This document shows, piece by piece, positions 7,451 to 13,766 of a DNA stretch of 22,406 nt (its first letter is position 1; every line of letters begins with the position of its first letter). Made by a program: the position numbers and the translations under genes. This DNA comes from JAAYCU01 sp964642815 (GTDB taxonomy: Bacteria > Planctomycetota > Phycisphaerae > UBA1845 > PWPN01), in the NCBI GenBank assembly GCA_964642815.1, contig CAZXSA010000057.1:1-22406 (forward strand), written 5' to 3'. The notes beneath the pieces are model-generated. The model had not been told where the DNA came from. It saw only the letters and a list, made by a program, of their open reading frames with translations, and did not search any database.

Positions 7451-9262
7451 TCACGACCGTCGGTCGGCGTTGCGGGTGGCTTTGAGTTGCTTGATCGCTT
7501 TCTGATAGCGGGCCAGTTCCTCGAGAAAATCCGGGGCCGCGGGCAAGGCGACAGGGACGCGACGAAGAGTGTAAAGATGGTCATAAACCGGATTGATCCG
7601 GGCAATGTCCGTGCAGACCCGCGGCAGAGCCCTCTCTCTATGAGCATAGATCATCCGCACCGGCTTATCCTGATTGAACAGTACGCAGACCTGCTCGAAA
7701 CCCGGTATTTTCGCGGCCAGGGGCTCACGTTCAACATCGACGATCACTACGTCAACGTGCCCCTGCATTGCTTCCAGCAAAGGGGCGACGATGGCGGGCA
7801 GGATATCGTAATGAGCGATGATTCTCCGTCCGCAATAGTATTCGGCGACCGTAACTTCCATGCCGTCGTTGGCGTGAAGGGACATCACGACGGCGTCGGC
7901 CGGTACGTAACGACGGACATACCAACCCGCCGCCTTGATCCCGGTATCCTGGCGAACATTCCCCCACCCGGTCCGAACGCCTGTCAGTCGAGTCCATTGA
8001 CCACCGAACAGGCATTCATCCGCGGTGCCCAGGCCGAGCACGATCACAACACCCGCCGCTACTACTAAGCTCAATGCCCGCGAGACACGGCCTGTGCCCA
8101 GGCGTTCAACCAGACGCCACAGGAAAACGCCGCCCAGCAGACCGGCACAGTAGATAACCTCGATAAAATAGCTGCCGGGATAACCCACGGCGCTCCAGTC
8201 CGTGAGTATGACCAATGGAAAGGCGGCCACAACCGCCCAGATCGCCAACAACCCCAACCGCCTCGATGCAGGATGCCTGAGCTGAACACAACCCCAAACC
8301 AGCCCGGCCGCCGTGATCAATCCGAAAACGTATCCGAACTGCGTACACCAGAAGGCCGGCATTTCCAAGACCTGATGGAACTGTCCCGACAACGCGCCAT
8401 GGTCCCGTTTAGCCAACAGACGCCCGATTTGCCCGCCGCCGGTCCACCACCAACTTATGAATATCACGAAAAGCGCAGCCAGACAGGGTAACACAAAACC
8501 CACCACCGGCGCGCCCAGATGACGGAGTTTCCAGGCGGACCCGTTCGGCTGCTCGTTATTCCCCTTCCGAATGACGGCATCGAATCGCAAATTAACGATC
8601 CAAAACAACAGTAATACAATGGGTAATCCAAAGGCGAAAACGTTGCTTAAGCAGTGCAGAAAGAGGGCCATTCCGGCCACGACCAACTGCACTGGACGAC
8701 GATCATCGAGCCAGGCAACGGTTGCCCATAATGCGATCGTACCGGTAAGCAACCAGACCGTGAGATAACCCCATGCATAATGACCGTCGGAAACCAGTGT
8801 AGGCAACAAGGCCACGCATAAGGTCGCGAAAAAAGCTTCCCGGTTGCTGGCTTTCAGGCGCCTCAACAAAGGATAGCTGATCAGAACCTGGGCCAGACTC
8901 ACTAAAGCTACGGGGAAACGGCAGGTCCATTCGCTTACCGGAATGCCCAACAGACAACACAGCGTGGAGAAGGAACGTTGTATGACGGGCAACGTGGGGC
9001 CGTAATCGTGCGCGAATATCCAGCGTATTCCGAAGTTGTGATGGATCATGTTGGCCATCGCGGCCTGATCGGAACTTTCAAAAACGGCATCGATATTCCA
9101 GATTCGCAGGCTCGCCGCGAGAACCACGACCGTGAACCATGCCAGTCGAACTCTTCGATCCCGGTACGATTCATCCGCCGTTTCAGCCCGCGCCTGCAAC
9201 AAATCCGGCCGATCCCATTTTGTTTGGACAGAGATTGTCTCCATATTGTACCTGTTGGCCAT
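7451..9262 (-). CDS. Membrane glycosyltransferase of GT-C (GT39/ArnT-like) type
   Basis: A 603-residue polytopic membrane protein. After a charged cytoplasmic N-terminus (1-38) there are about nine to eleven hydrophobic spans between 41 and 415, then a soluble C-terminal part of about 180 residues (VRQDTGIKAAGWYVRRYVPADAVV...). An acidic motif ESSDQ (62-66) follows the first span, where GT-C enzymes carry catalytic or metal-binding acids in the first outer loop. Such enzymes transfer sugars from polyprenyl-phosphate donors to proteins or lipids outside the membrane; donor and acceptor cannot be deduced. ATG 9262 and the in-frame ATG 9244 are both possible, neither with a strong ribosome site. 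It is a single gene facing a non-coding region of about 900 bases upstream. Confidence 0.7.
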   Translation of the reverse strand: MANRYNMETISVQTKWDRPDLLQARAETADESYRDRRVRLAWFTVVVLAASLRIWNIDAVFESSDQAAMANMIHHNFGIRWIFAHDYGPTLPVIQRSFSTLCCLLGIPVSEWTCRFPVALVSLAQVLISYPLLRRLKASNREAFFATLCVALLPTLVSDGHYAWGYLTVWLLTGTIALWATVAWLDDRRPVQLVVAGMALFLHCLSNVFAFGLPIVLLLFWIVNLRFDAVIRKGNNEQPNGSAWKLRHLGAPVVGFVLPCLAALFVIFISWWWTGGGQIGRLLAKRDHGALSGQFHQVLEMPAFWCTQFGYVFGLITAAGLVWGCVQLRHPASRRLGLLAIWAVVAAFPLVILTDWSAVGYPGSYFIEVIYCAGLLGGVFLWRLVERLGTGRVSRALSLVVAAGVVIVLGLGTADECLFGGQWTRLTGVRTGWGNVRQDTGIKAAGWYVRRYVPADAVVMSLHANDGMEVTVAEYYCGRRIIAHYDILPAIVAPLLEAMQGHVDVVIVDVEREPLAAKIPGFEQVCVLFNQDKPVRMIYAHRERALPRVCTDIARINPVYDHLYTLRRVPVALPAAPDFLEELARYQKAIKQLKATRNADRRS

Positions 9263-9495
9263 CTATCGGACCCTGCCGGGGTGATCTTGACCTTCGCTTT
9301 TCATTCGGCAACGGGATGAAATGGAGCCTAAAATATGAGTAATTATAGATTTGTGAATCAAAGGCCGGCGTGAAAATCCTCGATTTTTCGTCGTGAAATC
9401 TGCCCTTCCCATTTTTTATCGGCCGTCGTTTATCTCGCTCGCCAGACATAAATCATCAAACGACACCCGACCACCGAACGCCATACCCCAAATTA

Positions 9496-9510
9496 AATCC
9501 CAACGGGATT
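9496..9510. repeat. Short palindrome, possible remnant of a dispersed repeat
   Basis: AATCCC and GGGATT are separated by AAC, and the palindrome is followed by ACGTCCAATAGCCCAGGGG. From memory, very similar strings occur as scattered intergenic repeats in planctomycete and verrucomicrobial genomes. Only one copy lies in this window, so the repeat status is inferred. Confidence 0.35.
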
Positions 9511-9720
9511 ACGTCCAATAGCCCAGGGGCTCAGCCACGCCGCCACCCTCGGAATTGTTATTTCTTCCTCGGAAAACGAGCCATCAAAGAACTTTACCAC
9601 CAGTTCTGGTTATACCGTTTGGATGGACCGTAACAATTGGGGGGCCTGTATCGTCATGGAACTTCCGCGCGAATCCGGCTGCTCGAATTACTAAAAACCC
9701 TATTTTTCGCTAAATAACTC

Positions 9721-9748
9721 TTGAAAATCAGTTTCAAATGAGTATAAT
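9721..9748 (+). promoter_or_regulatory. Strong sigma-70-like promoter with palindromic -35
   Basis: TTGAAA (9721-9726), 16 bases, then a perfect TATAAT (9743-9748). The -35 box is one arm of a palindrome, TTGAAA-ATCAG-TTTCAA (9721-9737), suggesting an operator for a dimeric repressor laid over the promoter. Transcription would start near 9755, giving about 405 untranslated bases before the PEP-CTERM ATG, or a separate small RNA. Confidence 0.45.
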
Positions 9749-10061
9749 GCAGAAAGTTGGGGAAAAGAAGCCGCACGATCACCTCCATCTTTTGGGGCTG
9801 AACAAGCCAAAATCGTGTGTTTACTTACGGTAGAGTGCATACCGATTTAGAAAGCCAATGCGCACGTTCGCGCGGCGGAAAGGAGAGGGGTTTTCTCAAC
9901 AAATGGAAAAGTATTTTATCCGAGTAGCTATGGTGACCGGAGGAATGAAAAAAGCCTCCGAGGGGTTCCAGAAGCATATCGTAAAGCGCAGGAAGCGCCT
10001 GAAATGCAACCACGTTTGCCTGCCAGTGGGCGTTTAACATACTCCCTGAATCTCTTAGTAA

Positions 10062-10092
10062 GCGTGGCGGAAAGAGGCAGGCGTGGCGGAAA
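10062..10092 (+). repeat. Pair of 12-base direct repeats
   Basis: GCGTGGCGGAAA occurs at 10062-10073 and again at 10081-10092, 19 bases apart (about two helical turns). A related GCGCGGCGGAAAG lies at 9870-9882. The spacing would suit a protein binding one DNA face upstream of the PEP-CTERM gene; no binding factor can be named. Confidence 0.5.
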
Positions 10093-10127
10093 TAAGGATT
10101 CCAGCGCACATTCTATCAACTTCTAAT

Positions 10128-10151
10128 CTTCGCTTACAAAGCGAAGGGAGG
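10128..10151 (+). promoter_or_regulatory. Hairpin abutting the ribosome-binding site of the PEP-CTERM gene
   Basis: CTTCGCTT and AAGCGAAG form a perfect eight-base stem with an ACA loop (10128-10146). The last stem base is the first G of the ribosome site GGGAGG (10146-10151), eight bases before ATG 10160. It may stabilise the leader or modulate ribosome access. Confidence 0.55.
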
Positions 10152-10159
10152 TTTTGGTC

Positions 10160-10945
10160 ATGAGAAAGGACCAGCTTCGAACAAGTTTATTGGCGGTAAC
10201 CAGAAATACCCACCGCGTCGCATGGACAAATCCAAGCGTTTTTCTGACTATTCTGATATCGGGATTCTTTATTATACCCGCTTATGCCACAGTCACCCAG
10301 ACGGCCTCGGGGGTTTCCGCCAAAGGGGTTCCCGTCAGCTTCCAAGTGGATCTCACCATCCTGGACGACACCCTTACGGTAACGCTCTTCAACACATCAA
10401 CCGTGCCCAGCGCGAACCCAGACGATACCTTGTGCAGTTTCTTTTTTGACATCGTGGACGGCGGTAACAACCGACCCACGCTTACCTACGTCAGTGCGGT
10501 CGGAGACGTTTACTTGACGGACAAATCTTCTCCGGATGTTTTGCAGACGGCGAATGCCAACCTGAAGGCCGTCAACGTTGGCGACAACACCTGGCAATTC
10601 CGCACGTTGGACGTTTCCGCGAGTCCGTTCCTTGGATTCGGAGTAGGAACGGTCGGCAATGCCAATCTGTCCCCGAACAATTTCAACGGCAATATCGTGG
10701 ATGGCATGGATTATGGGATCTACGCGGGTGATGTCACCACCCAGAATCTCCACGATAGACTGTTGGTCAAGGACTCGATCACCTTCACATTTTCAGGTTT
10801 GACCGGTTTCACCGAGGCGAACATCATGCCCACCGTTGCGTTCGGACTGGGCACTAAACCCGATAGTCTTATATGGACACCCGAACCCACGACGATCCTG
10901 CTGCTGGCGCTTGGAAGTTTGCCCTTGCTGCGACGACGGCGATAA
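10160..10945 (+). CDS. Secreted PEP-CTERM surface protein
   Basis: A 261-residue exported protein. A long N-terminal region leads to a hydrophobic signal core (VFLTILISGFFIIPAYA, ending near 44). The body is rich in Ser, Thr, Asn, Asp and beta strands (NPDDTLCSFFFDIVDGG, NNFNGNIVDGMDYG). It ends TPEPTTILLLALGSLPLLRRRR: a Pro-Glu-Pro motif, a hydrophobic helix and an arginine cluster, which is the PEP-CTERM sorting signal. Exosortase removes such tails while moving the protein to the surface or into exopolysaccharide matrix. The exosortase gene is not in this window. ATG 10160 follows GGGAGG; an in-frame TTG at 10154 is less likely. A terminator follows 29 bases after the stop, so the gene is monocistronic. 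Confidence 0.85.
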   Translation: MRKDQLRTSLLAVTRNTHRVAWTNPSVFLTILISGFFIIPAYATVTQTASGVSAKGVPVSFQVDLTILDDTLTVTLFNTSTVPSANPDDTLCSFFFDIVDGGNNRPTLTYVSAVGDVYLTDKSSPDVLQTANANLKAVNVGDNTWQFRTLDVSASPFLGFGVGTVGNANLSPNNFNGNIVDGMDYGIYAGDVTTQNLHDRLLVKDSITFTFSGLTGFTEANIMPTVAFGLGTKPDSLIWTPEPTTILLLALGSLPLLRRRR

Positions 10946-10973
10946 CAAAACTCTAGGAAACATAGGCAAGACC

Positions 10974-11013
10974 ATCCCCCTTGGTATCCTGTATCGAGGG
11001 GGATTTTTATTTC
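10974..11013 (+). terminator. Rho-independent terminator of the PEP-CTERM gene
   Basis: ATCCCCCT (10974-10981) pairs perfectly with AGGGGGAT (10997-11004) around a 15-base loop. The stem is followed by TTTTATTT. Confidence 0.8.
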
Positions 11014-11147
11014 CCGCGAAAAGAGTAAACATCAATCCCTTAGCCAGCATCCCAATCGCCGTCTTGGATGACATGGTGACCATGACAGATAAATGATTAT
11101 CAACGGAGGATTTGCTTGGTATCTCCCGAGGTCATTGGATTGAGCTG

Positions 11148-11206
11148 AAAAAAATCGGACCTGGTTTGGGAACAGGTCCGATGGCATCCCTCCCCACAAG
11201 GGATGC
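11148..11206 (-). terminator. Double-hairpin terminator of the glycoside hydrolase gene
   Basis: On the minus strand a GCATCCCT/AGGGATGC stem (11206-11184) comes first. A perfect ten-base stem ATCGGACCTG/CAGGTCCGAT (11182-11154) follows, and a run of seven T (11154-11148) ends the unit. The second hairpin plus T-run is a canonical intrinsic terminator; the first adjoins it with one base between. It lies about 210 bases past the hydrolase stop and faces the PEP-CTERM terminator, insulating the convergent pair. Confidence 0.85.
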
Positions 11207-11417
11207 AATAACGAAAAGGCTCATATCCGGGCACGCGAACGTTGGAGGAACGTTTGACGGGCATGTTATTGGAAAAGGAGGGTGTATGCCCCGACGGAGG
11301 GGACATCGGCTCATCAAGGAACATGCCTTCACATAAAAATCCCAAGCCTTTTCCTCCCCCAGGGACATGAACGAGTTTCCACCCTCAAGATACACGAAAG
11401 AAATGATGATGTGAGAT

Positions 11418-13064
11418 TTATTGTTCAGGTTCCCGGCCCCGATCCTCTTGAACATGAAGTACCCAGTCACCACTCGAAGGCGATACCACGCGGCATTTGC
11501 CCACTTGGACTGCTGGACCTGCCTGCCCGTGACCGGTCCGAGGATCAAACCAACGAGCGACGAGCGGCCGATGACCATCGCCACTCAGGTCGATTTGTGC
11601 TTCACCGCCATGGGGAAAGTAGAAGATGTAGTGTTTGGGGCGTGCAGCCAAGCAGAATCCGTTCGAAGTCAGTTCGTCATGAGGCACCAATAACGAAAAA
11701 GGAATCGCCTCAAAGAACGCGCGTAGATACTTGAGTTGACGGGCAGCCTGGCCGGGTCCGGGTTCGCCCATATAAAAATAACTGACTCCCCCGCTCCAGT
11801 CCCCATAGGTTGCATAACCACCGGCCATGGCGATCGACCAATGGCACCGCCTGACCCAATCGGCATTAAGTCCGTGTTCGGGTTGGTCCTTGTCACCCTC
11901 GTAGCCGTACTCTTCATTGACGTAAGGCTTGGGATCGTCACCGTACTTGAGCACCCAGTCGTGGACCGTCTTTTCATCACCGTATTGCTGGGTGATGATG
12001 AAATCCGCCCAATCCGCCTTGGGATATAGGAATTCCTTATAACCGTGCGCTGAGCACAGCCGGTCATAAGGATCGTGCTTCTTGACGAAGCCCCCCATGA
12101 CCTTACCCCATTGCTGGTTGCGATACTCATTATGTTCGTTGCCGAGATCCCACCAGATGTTGTCGAAAGCGGCCAACCGGGCAATGGCGTAGCGGTAGAG
12201 GCGATACTCCGCCGGGGTCAGCTTTCCATACTCTTTGGGGAGATCCTGCTTTTCGATAGTGACGATGCAGGTGGCCACGATACCGCGCTCGCGCATCCGC
12301 ATGACCGCCCGATCAATGCGTTGCCAGTAAGCGACGTTGAAGCGTGAAAAATCGTAGCGATGAGGTTCGCCCAACCAGGCGGGAAGCGGATTGACCTGAC
12401 CACCTTTCGACCCGTAGTTCGGGGCTCGCCAGGGATCCCCCACGCCGTATTCCACATCGCGGCTGGTCCGCCGGTCAAAGTCTCGCGGATAACCGGTCAG
12501 CAGAAAACGAATCTTGTTGAATCCCTCGCGGGCGCAGTAATCAATGGTCGCATCGACCTGCGCGTCATCATTGGAGGGATCGAACAGGTGGTACGCCGTG
12601 TATCCGAGATGATAAAAGGGCTTTCGTGAGCCCGAAAATACAAAATGTTTGGGGTGATCCGGATTAACAATCACCGCCCCGGGGCGCTCAGACGACTTAA
12701 CCTCGAATTGGCCGGTGAAACGCTGGTCGATTCCGCATCCTTGCAATCTCAGGGTATATGCGTAGGTTGCTCCGGCATTCTCCGGGCAGAAGCGCAGCCG
12801 AAATAGACTGCCGTCCTGCGCGTCCGCAAAACCATCCACCCGGATCGCATCACCCTGAGGGGACACAAACTCACCCGTCAGTTCGGCTTCGGTAAAGGCA
12901 TTCTCGAAAGGCGGTTCTTCCACCCGCATCACAAACTCAACGGGATCGAACCGCGTTATGGAATCCGGAGCCTCAATCTTAATGCTCACCGGGAACACCG
13001 GAGATACGTAAAAAGCAAGAAGGACCGTCACTGTACCTGCAATTCCCGCATGTCTCATGTTCAT
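11418..13064 (-). CDS. Secreted apiosidase-like glycoside hydrolase (DUF5060 + DUF4038)
   Basis: A 548-residue exported enzyme. A signal peptide (about 1-26, core GTVTVLLAFYVSPVFP) is followed by a DUF5060-type beta-sandwich (28-123) and an apiosidase-like TIM barrel (about 132-440). A short C-terminal beta domain (about 460-540, HYIFYFPHGGEAQIDLSG) resembles the collagen-binding-like domain often found there. Likely catalytic acids are E310 in DLGNEHNE at a strand end, and E384 or E385 in PYVNEEYGYEGD. The family acts on plant or algal polysaccharides; the substrate cannot be stated. ATG 13064 or the third-codon ATG 13058 could start it; neither has a strong ribosome site. It stands alone with its own terminator and no transporter next to it. 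Confidence 0.85.
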   Translation of the reverse strand: MNMRHAGIAGTVTVLLAFYVSPVFPVSIKIEAPDSITRFDPVEFVMRVEEPPFENAFTEAELTGEFVSPQGDAIRVDGFADAQDGSLFRLRFCPENAGATYAYTLRLQGCGIDQRFTGQFEVKSSERPGAVIVNPDHPKHFVFSGSRKPFYHLGYTAYHLFDPSNDDAQVDATIDYCAREGFNKIRFLLTGYPRDFDRRTSRDVEYGVGDPWRAPNYGSKGGQVNPLPAWLGEPHRYDFSRFNVAYWQRIDRAVMRMRERGIVATCIVTIEKQDLPKEYGKLTPAEYRLYRYAIARLAAFDNIWWDLGNEHNEYRNQQWGKVMGGFVKKHDPYDRLCSAHGYKEFLYPKADWADFIITQQYGDEKTVHDWVLKYGDDPKPYVNEEYGYEGDKDQPEHGLNADWVRRCHWSIAMAGGYATYGDWSGGVSYFYMGEPGPGQAARQLKYLRAFFEAIPFSLLVPHDELTSNGFCLAARPKHYIFYFPHGGEAQIDLSGDGHRPLVARWFDPRTGHGQAGPAVQVGKCRVVSPSSGDWVLHVQEDRGREPEQ

Positions 13065-13204
13065 ACCGAGGTTTCCCAGATAGACTCTACCCCGCTACGT
13101 CGCCGGGTTGTTCACTCATTGTACAGCCCCTACCCGTTGCGCCTACCCTGTAACCGGATGCATGACACGGCCAAGGAAAAGAAGAGTGCGAAACGGGGAC
13201 GCAC

Positions 13205-13404
13205 CTAGTTCTTACGAGGCATGTGGCAACATTCCATCGCCTTTCTGCCAACCCCTCCACCCACAAGCTGCCCCGTCGTCGGTCCTCTGCCTACTCGATC
13301 GCCGGATGATCCTCGTCCTGGCGAAACAACGGCAACCGCGCCACCGCCCTATTCAGGACGCGATATATCCACCCGCCCGCTGCGATACATGCAACTCTTA
13401 GCTG
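13205..13404 (-). pseudogene. Remnant of a REP-associated (RAYT/Y1) transposase
   Basis: On the minus strand, 13404-13291 encodes IAAGGWIYRVLNRAV followed by ARLPLFRQDEDHPAIE and a stop. This matches the start of RAYT (IS200/IS605-like Y1) transposases, which typically read AGGxVYHVLNRAVGRxxLFE...DY.AFE. No catalytic HUH or tyrosine region follows. About 45 bases in another frame (to TAG at 13207-13205) end MPRKN, resembling the basic tail GRPRKN of the family; this part is weaker. The TAG is followed by GTGCGTCCCCGTTTCGCAC, whose GTGCG/CGCAC ends are inverted. The gene has lost its middle and is dead. Confidence 0.6.
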
Positions 13405-13618
13405 GCGCCAAGGCTAATCGGCGTTCCGTTGGTGGTCAAGAGAATAGCCGCGTTCGCGTTGCACACGCCCAGTTTCACACCCTGATCGGTCTGTACAAAT
13501 GTCCCATTCCAACACGAACAAGCAGAGAAATCCGATTGAGCTCACGACCCGGCCGGTATCCTTTTTAATTGTCGGTCGTCAGCGATCAACGTCCGGCGCT
13601 CCGAGACGCCACCCCTAC

Positions 13619-13658
13619 GCTCCCTCGCTTACTTGTTGACTTGCTCACTCGCTTACTC
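13619..13658. repeat. Octamer tandem repeat
   Basis: Five units of eight bases run from 13619. Examples are GCTTACTT at 13627, GCTCACTC at 13643 and GCTTACTC at 13651; every unit starts with G and most follow GCTNACTY. Units are degenerate. A second, shorter run with an identical GCTTACTT unit is at 17379-17402. Confidence 0.6.
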
Positions 13659-13766
13659 ACCCCCCTTCTGTTTTAATCAGGTTTTTGTTGATGGCGATCT
13701 ATCATCGGACCGACTCGTTCAAGGTGTCTTGCCAAGGCCTTGTTTTACATCCCTGAGCCCGATCAC

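Larger units (their letters stand above)
9263..10159. other. Long intergenic region with no confident gene
   Basis: About 900 bases between two divergent genes. It contains a TATAAT on the minus strand near 9342, possibly for the glycosyltransferase, and an AATCCC-AAC-GGGATT palindrome. A strong promoter-like sequence (9721-9748), two 12-base direct repeats and a hairpin before the PEP-CTERM gene are also present; the last four are listed separately. A 59-codon frame at 9858-10037 on the plus strand (MRTFARRKGEGFSQQMEKYF..., basic, ending LKCNHVCLPVGV) is open, but its start has only a weak GAAAG upstream, so it is not called as a gene. Confidence 0.6.
13065..13766. other. Intergenic region with decayed elements
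   Basis: About 700 bases with no intact gene. It holds the RAYT transposase remnant (13205-13404) and an octamer tandem repeat (13619-13658). A loose inverted pair TACAG...CTGTA lies at about 13119-13151. Open frames here have low-complexity products and no ribosome sites. Confidence 0.65.

Noticed and set aside
9721..9737. A definite Fur box
   Set aside because: The palindrome matches the 7-1-7 pattern only partly and no iron-related gene is adjacent, so only a generic operator is proposed.
11100..11345. 81-codon minus-strand frame
   Set aside because: It reads straight through both stems of the terminator at 11148-11206, which explains the sequence better.
13619..13658. CRISPR-like array
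   Set aside because: Units are eight bases, degenerate and without spacers.
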